Assembly (NCBI RefSeq): GCF_017751145.1
Contig: NZ_CP046640.1
Location: forward strand, 2,522,137-2,586,136
Origin: Iocasia fonsfrigidae
Lineage (GTDB): Bacteria; Bacillota; Halanaerobiia; Halanaerobiales; DTU029
Direction of reading: 5' to 3'
Length of the DNA stretch: 64,000 nucleotides
Both the position numbers and the translations under genes were made by a program. Below, piece by piece: positions 1 through 9,963 of this stretch (position 1 is the first letter of the stretch; every line of letters starts with the position of its first letter). A model generated the notes under the pieces. That model saw only the letters and a program-made list of their open reading frames with translations. It searched no databases and was not told the origin of the DNA.

Positions 1-580
1 CTGAATTATCTTTTGTATCATCAACTATTACTGGTTGATTTATGTAAGAAGATATCCTCTTTATAAAATCCCAATCACTTTCCTTATACTGCAATACTAG
101 AGGATAATCTTTTGAGATAAAAACTGTTTCTCCCAATTGATTTGTTGAACAGGAAAAATAAAAATTCTTATTCTCATTATTCAAGATATTAAGTACATCA
201 TTATATCTCGAACCCAGATTTTGATATATACGGTTTCTCCTTTCCCTTGTAAGGAGAATACTATAAGAAAAGGCCCTTAATTGAAGACAATATACCTGAT
301 TTTTATAGACTATCTTATAACTGCTAACTATCCCTTTGAAAATAACTAGCTGCTTATCTTCACTATCATAAGTAATTACTAATGGTGGATCTTCCTGTTC
401 TAAATACCTATTATACTCTTTAATATCATTTTCATTTATTACCCCTTCAATTAACACCCTGCTGTGGTCGTAGATAGATTTTTCTATTTCTAATTTATTT
501 AGACTTTTAAACTCAAAATTATCAAATTTAAGGTCATGGGCAGTAGCATATGTTTTACCCTGCCTTGCTTTCATATTCAT
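1..580 (-). CDS. Partial VgrG/Gp27-like spike protein, runs off the left edge
   Basis: The gene starts with ATG at 580, seven bases after a GGGAG site, and is open to the window edge (about 193 residues visible). It is a clear paralogue of the spike region of the large effector next door: both carry the segment YKESxWDFIKR, an arginine-rich RRRNR/RERRNR turn, and VDDTKDN near the point where the window ends. This is the Gp27-like part of a VgrG or phage-tail spike, which trimerises at the tip of a contractile tube. Unlike its neighbour it has no N-terminal effector; it begins about at the spike domain. It lies 49 bases downstream of the effector gene on the same strand, so it probably belongs to the same operon. 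Family assignment is by motif only. Confidence 0.7.
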   Translation of the reverse strand, partial: MNMKARQGKTYATAHDLKFDNFEFKSLNKLEIEKSIYDHSRVLIEGVINENDIKEYNRYLEQEDPPLVITYDSEDKQLVIFKGIVSSYKIVYKNQVYCLQLRAFSYSILLTRERRNRIYQNLGSRYNDVLNILNNENKNFYFSCSTNQLGETVFISKDYPLVLQYKESDWDFIKRISSYINQPVIVDDTKDNS

Positions 581-629
581 ATTTTTTCTCCCTTCTAAAA
601 ATATTTCTATCCCATCGTTACTTCCCTAA

Positions 630-3600
630 CTAAGAAATATTTATCTCCCCATCCTTAACCTTAATCCCATTACCTCCAAAACCAAACTGTAACACATCTT
701 TATCAATCAACATAAAGGCCTTATCTGCCTTTAGCTTAATATTTTCTTTCATTTTTATGCTGCTGCCATTGCTCTCTAAGTTTATTTCCTTTTCTTTTAA
801 CTCTACTTTGGAGCTCATCTTTGGGGCTGCAAATAGGACACTCTGGTTGTTTAGTCTGATTTGATAGTCCCCTGGTGTTTTGATCATCTTGTCTGCCGGA
901 TCATGGTTTATCTCCCTTTTTTCAACCCTTGTAGTTTTGCCTACTGAGGCATATTTTTCATTGCGGGCCTTAAAGTAGATATCTACTATATCCCCTATTT
1001 CTGGAGCAATAAAGGCAGTGGTATATATCCGGTCTATGGGAAACCAGTGGGCCTTATCTTCTTGAAAGTCATCTGCCAGGTCAATAAATCTTACCTTAGC
1101 CTGGTACTTGTTATTGACTTTAACGACTTCTCCCCTGAAGCTCCGCCCTTCTATCCTTTTTTCCCTGATCTCTTTGACCAGTTTGATGTCTTCTTCTTTG
1201 ACCATGATTAGGTCTGAGCACAGGCGCTGGTTTTTGAGATAGATAACATTTTTAATGATGATTAGTTCCAGGGTTTCTTTGGTTTTGTTACTGATTCTAT
1301 AGTTTACTTTTTTACCGATTTGAAAGATATCGTCTGAACGGTAGTGTTCGTGTTCTTTTATTCTGTAATACTTATATTTGGTGTTTTTCCGCCCGGTTTT
1401 TCTTCCTTCTCCCCCTGCAATATTATTGAGTTCTTGGGCTACATTGTTATGAGGGCCGGCCTGGATATTTATTATTTCCTGATTGTCTTTGGTATCGTCT
1501 ACTATCAGTATCTGGTTTACATATGTGGCCAGTCTTTTGATAAAATCCCATTCACTTTCTTTATACTGGATGACTACCGGGTAGTCTTCATTGATTAGGG
1601 GTGTACTGGCAACTGAAGTGTCGGCAAAGTCGATATGAAATTCCAAGTTTTGACTCTTTATTTTGTCAAATACCCCCTGATAACTTGTCCCTATATTCTG
1701 AAAGACCCTGTTTCTCCTCCTCCTTGCTAAGAGTTTACTGTAGGAGAAGGCTTTGATCCTGAGATAATGGGTCTGGTTTTCTCTGGTACCTAGTCCAAAT
1801 TCTTCGATAATGCCTTTAAAGAGTATTTTCCGGTCATCATTGTCATAGGTGATTGTGATGGTGGGGTCTTCTTGTTCTCGCAGGTATTGATAGTACTTGT
1901 GTCTGTTTTCTTTTTTGATGACCCCCTGTACTTCCAGGACACTGTGCTGGTAAATCTCCCTACTGATTTTGAATTTGTTGAGGATGGCAAATTCAAAGGG
2001 TTCTATTTTAAGCTGGTGTTCTGTATAGGTAAGAGCTGCTGCTTTTTCTTCTTTTGAACGGATTTTTTCCCTTAGTTTGATACCATAGTCTCCGTTCTGG
2101 AAGCCTTCGATGATGAGTTCGTCTTTTTTCTCTGGACCGTAGAAATAGATTAACTCGCCACAGGGTTCTCCATAGATACTTTTTTTGTCTCTGAGGATAA
2201 TGTTATCTCCAAAGTAGCTGTCTCGCAGTGTTTTTGTCCTTTTTCCGATATTAGCCTCATCCCTGTCTATTTCTTCGTATTGTCTGTCTATAGTTATACC
2301 ATCTATTTTTATTATTTTCTCCGGACTGGTATATGGACTGAAGATGGTAAAACCTAGCCCCTGGGTATTATTAAACTCATAGACCTCATCTTCTGAAACA
2401 AGGTATTCTATATCTTTTTCAGGAAAGTAATTACCCTGTCTGTTGGAGCCATAAATACGGTTTTTTGATGGGTCCTGGCATTCCAGTTTCAGCCTCTTTT
2501 CCTGATTGTCAAATTTCAGGGCAGAATCAGAGCTGTAGTATTCTATGACTTTTACCTCTTCTTCTTCTTTTTGGGGACAGAGTATTAATTCTATACCGTC
2601 TCCCCTTATCTCCCAGTTATATAAATCCTGGAGTTCAGCGTTATTCATCTCCTCCATTTGTTCGAGGGCTGCCTGGGCCAGGGGATATACCTTGTCTTTT
2701 TCTGTTAGGAGTTCGGGTTTTTCCTGGAGATAACGGCTCTTAAAGACTCTCTCATCTTCAGCTAGTTTTTTTTGTGATTTCATACTGTGGCGCAGCCTGT
2801 CCTTGATTATCTCCAAAAAATAATCACTATGTCCCCTCCGGGATCGTTTAAACAGTTCTTTTAAGACATTTTTGTCTTTTTTATTGAGGTCAAGAACTAT
2901 GTCTTTGATAAGTGCCTGTAAATAGTCCTGACTGAGTTTGTTAGTCATATTACCTACTGCTGGTTTCCTTCTAAGTCTATTTACAGCTGAGCCACCATTA
3001 GCATTTTCTTTTAATAAAAGAAATGGTACAAACTGATCAAGCCTGGTTTTTAACTCTTTTTCTAATTCCTCTTCCTTTAATTTTTTGATTCTATTGATTA
3101 AAGTAGGGTTTTTCCCTTTTTCAAAACCTTTTAGGTCTTTATCTACTATATAGCTTGCCCCTGCTTTTTCAAATAGATTGGCTATTATATCATCGGAAAT
3201 GATGTAATTTATAATGTTATCATAATTCCCTTCTCCACCTCTAACCCTGGATTCATAGGCCTGATATCGATCTATCAACCTCATCTTTCTTTCAATTATT
3301 AAAGGGTTAAAATTTTTATCAATAATCTCTTTAGCCTGTTTTTCACTTAAATTAAATTTATCTTGATATACACTATATAAAAGCCTCTTCATTTTTAGGG
3401 AATTAATGGTCTGGGCATACTGATTTCTATATTCACTACTGATATTGCCATATTTTATGACACCGCGGTCGATAAGTTCATATAATAGTATGTTCATACT
3501 ATTATTTCCCTGAAGTATTTTACTTAAATAATAGTCTAAACCTATTTTATAACCTAAGAATTCGTTGCCATTAAATTTCAACATCTTACCTATCCCTAAG

Positions 3601-6600
3601 GGATTGTAATTTATCACTTGGTAGTTGGGAAGATATCCTTCTGACATTAACCCGGCATATTGAGCCAGAGCCCCTCCAGCAGAATAAGCCTTTAAAGTAT
3701 ATTGATATTCTTCTCCATTTTCTTCTACTTCCTGACGATAGACCTTTTCTGCTCGATCAAATTCTTCATTGGGAATTCCTATAGCAGCACATAAGTTAAC
3801 TAGTTTATAATCAAGACCACTAGAATCATAATTGATTACCAGGCTTTTTTTTTCTTCATCTTGATATATATCTGCTTTGAATTTCTTCTCAGTTCTTATT
3901 TTTTTCCCTATTTCTTTTAATATTGCTGTATTTTCTTTACTTAAATCTATGCCAAATATATTCCTGGCTATATATGCTTGATTTTGTTTGAAATCCTTAG
4001 CAAACAAATACTGATTAAACTTTAAGGCTTTTTCTTCTATACTCTGCTGGGGGTTTCTATAATTATTTAGATAATATCTTTCTCTATCTGTTTCATCCCA
4101 TGAAGTATCTACCTCTTCAACAGCTAATGATTCTTCACTTTCTTCATAGCCTTTATTTCTAGAAGCTATTAAATACTTAATCTCTTCTTTTTGTTCTTCT
4201 GAAAGACTATTTTTAAGGTTCTCTTTTTCTCCTTCTTTAAGCATAATTAACATAGAGAGCGAAGAAAGTGACTCCTGGGGAGCTAATTTCCTGAATTCTT
4301 TTTTCTGAGCTTCCTTCTTCTCCCTTTCTTTATCTGAGATATTTAAGGCCTTTATCTTTAGTTCTCCCCCCAGGATATAGTCGTCAGGGTTATATTTATA
4401 TTCCAAAGCTGAAGTAGGGTCTATCATTATCAGACCATCAATATCCTCTTTAACAAAAAATACTGCATAACGCCTCTCTACTTCCTTTATATTCTTAACT
4501 TGATAGTATTTTTCAAACTCCTGTATTTCATCTTTAAAGATATCTAAGATACTTTTGTAGTAATAGGGTGATACCTGACAATTTGGTATTTCTTTAATAC
4601 TACCATGGCTTCTGGGGCTGCCGCCCCCATACTGTAATTCATACATGATCATCCTGAATTTTTCATTTATGGTTTTCTCCCCAAAATTATATTCAATTTT
4701 ATTTATATCTTCCTGTCCATATTTGATTTTATTTAATCTATGTTTAAAAGTATAGTTACTTCCTCTTGGTTTGGGGGCTAATTTTTTTAGATAGTAATAT
4801 AATACTGCGCTTTTAAAAACACTGGCTATGTATTCAGACCTTAATTCCTGACTTATTATGCCATCTTCATCTAGATAGGGCATAAAGAAGAACTCATTAT
4901 ATTCATATTCCTCATTGTTTTGACTGATAGTAGGTATCTCCTGTACAACTACAGGTTTATTATCTTCAGGGTAAATGAATTCAAAAATATCATCCTTTTT
5001 CTTAATATAGTTCCTCTGTATTGTCCCTGTTATCTCCATTAGGTTAACTAACATGTTGTATTTAGTTATTTCTTCCTCTTCTTCTTTTAATAAAACATTA
5101 TATGGTACATCACCAAATACCTGTTCTTGGGGTGGATTTGGGTCTTTTTTAAAGGTTCCTTTTATTTCATAGTAACCACTTTTGTTTTTAGCTAACCCCC
5201 AGTACTGGTGTACATAACCTACTGTTTCCTCCTGCGGTCCCAAAATTGCATTATGTACCATTTCCCGTTTAGCTGCTGACCTGCGGTAAAATAGATATTC
5301 AAATTTAACTTCCTGATTTTGCAGTGTAAAACTATAATCTTCTTTTAAAATTTCATTTTTTCCCATGTTAAGCAAAAGATAAACTGCATCCTCTTTTTTT
5401 ATTTTGATTGTATGCTTATTATTTGCTAACGGGGTTGGTGATGTAAATTCAACTGGTTCTGATAATAATAATTGACACTTAATATTCCCTTTAGAATCCG
5501 GGTATTGTCTGATAGGGAATTCAACATAATTATTATGCTCATAGAACTCATCTGTTATATAACCTTTGACTAAATCATCTCCCAGTAATTTTTCAGCTGA
5601 TTTGTCTGTAGCTACAAAACCCAGTTCCTGTAATCTCTTATATGTCTTCTCAGTACATATATCTTTGAGGACTTTTTTAACTACATTCAGTATTCCAATC
5701 AGGATAATTATTACCCCTGCTACTAACAGTGTACTGGTAACCGCTGTTACAGCAACACTTTTAGCTGCCCCAAGTAATAAAAGGGAGTAAAAGGCGTTTT
5801 CTGCCATCTGGTTTGTAATCCCTTTTGCTTCTGAGACTACTATTATAGATATATTACCTATGTACTCTTTGTCTATATCTTCAGGGGTAAAATCTATAAA
5901 ACCCTTTAGAACATCTATTTTATTATAGAAAAGACCTGCCCTGCATTCATCTTTCTCATCTGCAAACAGAGAGTTAATAAACCCCAGGTCTGCTCCCCCT
6001 TCAAACCCGGTAAAGCTTATTTTCGTATTTTGCTTATTATGTTCCCTTTTTATCTTGTCATATACTATTTGAAGATAATCCAGGTCTTCAGGGAGTATCT
6101 TGCTCTGGGGTGTCTTTTTACCTTTATATGAGATTACAATATCATCACCCTTTTTTAAGACCAACACCCTAAAACCTGTATCATGCATTTTCAGACTCTG
6201 GGTTATCTTAACCTTTATATTTTCCTCCAGAATGTCCTCATACCCCTCTACCCTTGTTTTTTCTTCAAGGCTCTCTTGATAATCTTCGGCAATTTCTTTG
6301 CTAAGGTCTTTTGTTATATATAGTCCTGAATTTCTATTAAGATAAGCCAACATAAATAGTTTTATAGAAGGGATTTCTATCTTTTTAGCCAGCTCTTTTA
6401 ATTCATTTCTGGAAACACCCTTTAATATTTCTTTTGTTACTTTTTTTATTTTCCCTGATGAATCTAATTTCTTCTTCCAGATTACTAATGACAGCAGCTT
6501 TTCAGCACAATTTACACCAAACTCTATATTCTCTATATGTTCCTCAGTCTCCTCAACCCCTTCCCTGCTAGGCACCTCCATCTCCCGCATAATCTCTTCA

Positions 6601-7061
6601 TGACTAAGGGTTGTCTCCTGCCCGGTTTTTCCCTTGATACTCTGACGGTAAATATAGTCTAAATAATCCGTTACCACCTTATAACTATCAGCACCATAAA
6701 CAACCTCCCACTCACCCAGAAACTTACCTTCCTTATTCCCCTCATCCTGCCACTTCTCCAGATACTCCATCGCTATACCAGCATTCTGGCGCATCTCAGC
6801 CAGACCTTCGTCTTTTCCTAAATAAGTCCCTTGATTATCTGTACCATAACAATAAATTGGATCTCTCTTTGTTCTGGGATTTTTATAGGCCTTTATAAAT
6901 GAATTTGGGGTTAGGAGGCTGTTGAGTTTATGGTATACAAAAGACACTTTCCCATTCTGATCAGTTTCTTGTTTTGGTTCTATATCTACAAAATGCCAGT
7001 CTAAATTTGTTAAATTACTGAAAGTTAATAACTCTTTATGAGTTATTTTTTTCTCACTCAT
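630..7061 (-). CDS. Giant spike-fused effector: N-terminal adaptor, lipase-like core, VgrG/Gp5-like tail (2143 aa)
   Basis: Predicted specialised effector of a contractile injection system. Residues 1-160 form a domain shared with two truncated neighbours. About 420-465 is strongly hydrophobic, a possible membrane-insertion helix. S1127 lies in AYSAGGALAQ, close to the GxSxGG nucleophile elbow of class 3 lipases (first Gly replaced by Ala), followed by YNPLG, which suggests a phospholipase. From about 1680 it matches VgrG: a Gp27-like part, an OB-fold-like part near 1970-2030, and a repetitive end resembling a beta-helix. I chose ATG 7061 because AAGGAG at 7072-7077 overlaps the stop of the upstream lipoprotein gene; the upstream GTG at 7070 is too close to this site. 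The coupling fits an effector-immunity pair. The lipase activity and the delivery route are inferred. Confidence 0.72.
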   Translation of the reverse strand: MSEKKITHKELLTFSNLTNLDWHFVDIEPKQETDQNGKVSFVYHKLNSLLTPNSFIKAYKNPRTKRDPIYCYGTDNQGTYLGKDEGLAEMRQNAGIAMEYLEKWQDEGNKEGKFLGEWEVVYGADSYKVVTDYLDYIYRQSIKGKTGQETTLSHEEIMREMEVPSREGVEETEEHIENIEFGVNCAEKLLSLVIWKKKLDSSGKIKKVTKEILKGVSRNELKELAKKIEIPSIKLFMLAYLNRNSGLYITKDLSKEIAEDYQESLEEKTRVEGYEDILEENIKVKITQSLKMHDTGFRVLVLKKGDDIVISYKGKKTPQSKILPEDLDYLQIVYDKIKREHNKQNTKISFTGFEGGADLGFINSLFADEKDECRAGLFYNKIDVLKGFIDFTPEDIDKEYIGNISIIVVSEAKGITNQMAENAFYSLLLLGAAKSVAVTAVTSTLLVAGVIIILIGILNVVKKVLKDICTEKTYKRLQELGFVATDKSAEKLLGDDLVKGYITDEFYEHNNYVEFPIRQYPDSKGNIKCQLLLSEPVEFTSPTPLANNKHTIKIKKEDAVYLLLNMGKNEILKEDYSFTLQNQEVKFEYLFYRRSAAKREMVHNAILGPQEETVGYVHQYWGLAKNKSGYYEIKGTFKKDPNPPQEQVFGDVPYNVLLKEEEEEITKYNMLVNLMEITGTIQRNYIKKKDDIFEFIYPEDNKPVVVQEIPTISQNNEEYEYNEFFFMPYLDEDGIISQELRSEYIASVFKSAVLYYYLKKLAPKPRGSNYTFKHRLNKIKYGQEDINKIEYNFGEKTINEKFRMIMYELQYGGGSPRSHGSIKEIPNCQVSPYYYKSILDIFKDEIQEFEKYYQVKNIKEVERRYAVFFVKEDIDGLIMIDPTSALEYKYNPDDYILGGELKIKALNISDKEREKKEAQKKEFRKLAPQESLSSLSMLIMLKEGEKENLKNSLSEEQKEEIKYLIASRNKGYEESEESLAVEEVDTSWDETDRERYYLNNYRNPQQSIEEKALKFNQYLFAKDFKQNQAYIARNIFGIDLSKENTAILKEIGKKIRTEKKFKADIYQDEEKKSLVINYDSSGLDYKLVNLCAAIGIPNEEFDRAEKVYRQEVEENGEEYQYTLKAYSAGGALAQYAGLMSEGYLPNYQVINYNPLGIGKMLKFNGNEFLGYKIGLDYYLSKILQGNNSMNILLYELIDRGVIKYGNISSEYRNQYAQTINSLKMKRLLYSVYQDKFNLSEKQAKEIIDKNFNPLIIERKMRLIDRYQAYESRVRGGEGNYDNIINYIISDDIIANLFEKAGASYIVDKDLKGFEKGKNPTLINRIKKLKEEELEKELKTRLDQFVPFLLLKENANGGSAVNRLRRKPAVGNMTNKLSQDYLQALIKDIVLDLNKKDKNVLKELFKRSRRGHSDYFLEIIKDRLRHSMKSQKKLAEDERVFKSRYLQEKPELLTEKDKVYPLAQAALEQMEEMNNAELQDLYNWEIRGDGIELILCPQKEEEEVKVIEYYSSDSALKFDNQEKRLKLECQDPSKNRIYGSNRQGNYFPEKDIEYLVSEDEVYEFNNTQGLGFTIFSPYTSPEKIIKIDGITIDRQYEEIDRDEANIGKRTKTLRDSYFGDNIILRDKKSIYGEPCGELIYFYGPEKKDELIIEGFQNGDYGIKLREKIRSKEEKAAALTYTEHQLKIEPFEFAILNKFKISREIYQHSVLEVQGVIKKENRHKYYQYLREQEDPTITITYDNDDRKILFKGIIEEFGLGTRENQTHYLRIKAFSYSKLLARRRRNRVFQNIGTSYQGVFDKIKSQNLEFHIDFADTSVASTPLINEDYPVVIQYKESEWDFIKRLATYVNQILIVDDTKDNQEIINIQAGPHNNVAQELNNIAGGEGRKTGRKNTKYKYYRIKEHEHYRSDDIFQIGKKVNYRISNKTKETLELIIIKNVIYLKNQRLCSDLIMVKEEDIKLVKEIREKRIEGRSFRGEVVKVNNKYQAKVRFIDLADDFQEDKAHWFPIDRIYTTAFIAPEIGDIVDIYFKARNEKYASVGKTTRVEKREINHDPADKMIKTPGDYQIRLNNQSVLFAAPKMSSKVELKEKEINLESNGSSIKMKENIKLKADKAFMLIDKDVLQFGFGGNGIKVKDGEINIS

Positions 7062-7073
7062 CTTATCCACTCC

Positions 7074-8135
7074 TTAATTTAAATAAATGTACCTATAATC
7101 TTTTCCAAACAAAATATTATTAATAGTTTTATAATAATGGAAGCCTAATTTATTCTCTTCTTTATATTTTTCATAAGTAGACTTACGAGTAACTTTTAAC
7201 ATATCCAATGAACAAACCCATACTAAAAATTGTTCATTATATTTGTTAATCCCCTTATAACTCAACTCACTCTTCCTAATCCTCCCCATACTAACAAGCA
7301 ACTCTTCCTCACTCATCTCATCTATCTCTCTCTGTAATACCTCAGACATCTCCTTTCTTAAATCCCTTGGAGGTAGATATACTATCTCACCTTCTACCTC
7401 TTTCTCAACTAAATTTGCCGGGTATATATCCCTGGCATACTCCCAATAACTGGGAGCTAAAACCCTTTCATCTATAAAGATTACCCCTAATTCTAAATAC
7501 TTAAATAAGCCTTCCCCCTTCAAATACTGAACATAATCAAAAATCTGCTTTCTCCTCTCCTCTTTCTCTTCATCATTGTCTATTCTATCGAAAATATAGA
7601 CATATAATTCTAATTCTATTCTGTGTTTATCTGGATTAGTGTTGGCTTTTTTTAATAACTCCTTAAAACCAGATACTATTTGCCAGGAAAAGTAATCATT
7701 GCCCTCTTTTCTTAATTTATATTTAACATCTAGTTTTAAGCGTATTCTGTCACCAAATACCTCTTTTGTCTTAGACCTTAAATAATCTTCAGTCTCTAAT
7801 TTTATCTGTACCGTCTCATAACCTGCCCCTACTTCTCCTAATCTTCCCAAAGATTTTTTTTTCACACCTGCTTGAGCACAATAATATGGATCTCCTTCTC
7901 TACTTGTCCCTATAATTGATTTAGGATATATCCTAGCTTCATAATAGGTTCCGCTATTATCACTCCGTGTACCTATCCTCTCTACTACAAATTCCTCCCC
8001 ATATTCTTTATAGAGTGCTTTTTCCATCTTGGCCCTAACAGCCTCTTCATTATGACTGCCCTTACAGGCAGTAAGTGAAAAAATCAGTAAGGGGATTAGT
8101 AATAATAGGACTACTTTTTTTAACTTTCTTTCCAT
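7074..8135 (-). CDS. Lipoprotein, candidate immunity protein (paralogue 1)
   Basis: A 353-residue protein with a lysine-rich start, a hydrophobic segment and the lipobox LTAC (Cys about 24), so it should be lipid-anchored outside the cytoplasmic membrane. It shares two blocks with the paralogues at 8701 and 10494: residues about 30-95 (IGTRSD, ARIYPKSIIGT) and about 180-290 (IELELYVYIFDRID, IFIDERVLA, IRKSELSY). The stretch between these blocks and the last 60 residues differ strongly. Its stop codon overlaps the ribosome binding site of the giant effector. Lipoproteins commonly neutralise lipase effectors of type VI systems, so an immunity role is the natural reading, but I recognise no named family. 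It starts at ATG after GGAGAAGAGGTG. Confidence 0.75.
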   Translation of the reverse strand: MERKLKKVVLLLLIPLLIFSLTACKGSHNEEAVRAKMEKALYKEYGEEFVVERIGTRSDNSGTYYEARIYPKSIIGTSREGDPYYCAQAGVKKKSLGRLGEVGAGYETVQIKLETEDYLRSKTKEVFGDRIRLKLDVKYKLRKEGNDYFSWQIVSGFKELLKKANTNPDKHRIELELYVYIFDRIDNDEEKEERRKQIFDYVQYLKGEGLFKYLELGVIFIDERVLAPSYWEYARDIYPANLVEKEVEGEIVYLPPRDLRKEMSEVLQREIDEMSEEELLVSMGRIRKSELSYKGINKYNEQFLVWVCSLDMLKVTRKSTYEKYKEENKLGFHYYKTINNILFGKDYRYIYLN

Positions 8136-8215
8136 TTAAAAACACCTCTTCTCCTTATTGAAAAACCTTGCATGTATATTATTTAAATTAAATAATCCTT
8201 TAAATTCATGGTATT

Positions 8216-8320
8216 GATAGATTGTAATAATTATTTATAAGCGAAGTTAAGAAACGCCAAACCTCGCTTTCATCCCAAGCAAAGGCATCATTGAGCGTTA
8301 AATAATTATTACAATCTATC
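8216..8320. repeat. Hairpin repeat R1 of the cassette array
   Basis: A 105-bp unit with perfect 22-bp inverted ends (8216-8237 and 8299-8320) around a core that can form a smaller hairpin (AAGCGAAGTT with AACCTCGCTT). It is the same unit as R2 and R3. It begins about 80 bp upstream of lipoprotein gene 1 and ends five bases before the stop codon of the broken effector fragment. Confidence 0.9.
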
Positions 8321-8324
8321 ACTT

Positions 8325-8688
8325 CTAAGTCATAGCTACAGGATTATTTAAAAACTCCCCCTCATCCTGCCACTTCTCCAGATACTCCATCGCTATACCA
8401 GCTTTTTGGCGCATCTTAAACAAGCCTTCTTCTCTATCCTCACTAGTTACCTTTTCTCCCCTTTTCACATCTACATTTTCCATATATTGATACTTTTCAA
8501 TCTTACCCCTGGCATCCTTTCTTGCAAATGAATCCGGGGTTAGGAGGCTGTTGAGTTTTATTCCACCTTTTCCTTCATCATCTTCCTTCATCATCACCTT
8601 TACTCTTTAAATTTACAAAATGCCAATCGAGATTTGTTAAATTACTAAATGTTAATAACTCTTTATGAGTTATGTTATTATTTCCCAT
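8325..8688 (-). pseudogene. Frameshifted N-terminal fragment of the spike-fused effector
   Basis: The frame starting at ATG 8688 encodes MGNNNITHKELLTFSN and continues like the N-terminus of the giant effector, but ends at TGA 8578-8580. The homology resumes in another frame (8597-8325) with KLNSLLTP and MRQKAGIAMEYLEKWQDEG. The shift falls in a low-complexity GATGATGAAGGAAGATGATG stretch. The second frame then ends at TAG 8325-8327, directly at repeat R1, so the gene has no effector core or spike. It follows lipoprotein gene 2 with the same overlapping ribosome-binding-site arrangement as in the other cassettes. Confidence 0.8.
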
Positions 8689-8700
8689 TTTATCATCCCC

Positions 8701-9741
8701 TTAATTTATAAAAATATATTTTTTATATTTTGTATACTGTATATCTTTTAAAGTAGTATAATCTCTTTCTCTATCTTCTTCTGTGATATCATAGTATAAT
8801 TCCAACATTCCAATAGAATAAATCCAGCAATTATACTGTCCGTTATATTCCCTTATTCCATCATAACTCAACTCACTCTTCCTAATCCTCCCCATCCTGA
8901 CAAGCAACTCATCCTCACTCATCCCATCTATCTCTTCCTGTAATACCTCAGACATCTCCTCTCTTAAATCCCTTGGAGGTAGATATACTGTCTCACCTTC
9001 TACCTCTTTCTCAACTAAATTTGCCGGGTATATATCCCTGGCATACTCCCAATAACCGGAAGCTAAAACCCTTTCATCTATAAAGATTACCCCTAATTCC
9101 AGGTACTTAAATAAGCCTTCCTCCTTTAAATACTGAACATAGTCAAAAATCTGCTTCCTCCTCTCTTCTTTTTCTCTTTCACTGTCTATTCTATCGAAGA
9201 TATAGACATATAGTTCTAATTCTATTCTGTTCCTTTCAGGGTCTTCTGCAATATCCTTCCTCATTTCTGCCAGACTTACTGATTTATAACCAGCCCACCA
9301 GCTGCCATCTCCTGTTACTTTATGTGCCACATCAACCTTTAAAACTACCCTTTCACCAAAGGTCTGTTTAGTATAAGGTAATAAATATTTTTCAACATCC
9401 ATATTCCTGGCAACATAACTATAACTATCCCCCGGTTCATCCAGCCTTCCTAAAGTAAGCTTATTTACACTGGCACTGGCATAATAATATGAATCCCCTT
9501 CTCTATTTGTCCCTATAATTGATTTAGGGTATATACGTGCTTGATAAAAACTTCCACTTCTATCACTCCGTGTCCCTATCCTATCTACCACAAACTCTTC
9601 CCCATACTTTTGATAGAGATAGTCTTTTATCTTAGCCCTAACAGCCTCTTCATTATGACTGGCAATTTTACAGGCAGTAAGTGAAAAAATCAGTAAGGGG
9701 GTTAGTAATAATAGGACTATTTTTTTTAGCTTTTTTTCCAT
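8701..9741 (-). CDS. Lipoprotein, candidate immunity protein (paralogue 2)
   Basis: A 346-residue paralogue of the genes at 7074 and 10494, with signal peptide and lipobox LTAC followed by K. The two conserved blocks are present (ARIYPKSIIGTNREGD; IELELYVYIFDRID to IRKSELSY). The segment about 95-165 and the C-terminal 50 residues are its own. About 80 bp upstream of its start is nearly identical to the same interval before paralogues 1 and 3. It is followed by a broken effector start rather than a working effector, so it is an orphan immunity candidate. Confidence 0.75.
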   Translation of the reverse strand: MEKKLKKIVLLLLTPLLIFSLTACKIASHNEEAVRAKIKDYLYQKYGEEFVVDRIGTRSDRSGSFYQARIYPKSIIGTNREGDSYYYASASVNKLTLGRLDEPGDSYSYVARNMDVEKYLLPYTKQTFGERVVLKVDVAHKVTGDGSWWAGYKSVSLAEMRKDIAEDPERNRIELELYVYIFDRIDSEREKEERRKQIFDYVQYLKEEGLFKYLELGVIFIDERVLASGYWEYARDIYPANLVEKEVEGETVYLPPRDLREEMSEVLQEEIDGMSEDELLVRMGRIRKSELSYDGIREYNGQYNCWIYSIGMLELYYDITEEDRERDYTTLKDIQYTKYKKYIFIN

Positions 9742-9820
9742 TTAAAAACACCTCTTCTCCTTATTGAAAAACCTTGCATGTAAATTATTTAAATTAAATC
9801 ACTCTTAAATTAATAGTATT

Positions 9821-9926
9821 GATAGATTCTAATAATTATTTATAAGGGAAGTTAAGGTAACACCAGACCTCACTCCAATTTTAAGCAAAGGCACCATTGA
9901 ACGTTAAATAATTATTAGAATCTATC
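9821..9926. repeat. Hairpin repeat R2 of the cassette array
   Basis: Same unit as R1 and R3, with 22-bp inverted ends at 9821-9842 and 9905-9926. The left arm reads GATTCTAAT where R1 and R3 read GATTGTAAT, and the right arm carries the matching change (ATTAGAATC against ATTACAATC), so pairing is preserved. The core has diverged more than the arms. Confidence 0.9.
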
Positions 9927-9963
9927 ACTTTCAAGTCATCACTTCCTATGCATATGAGGCTAT

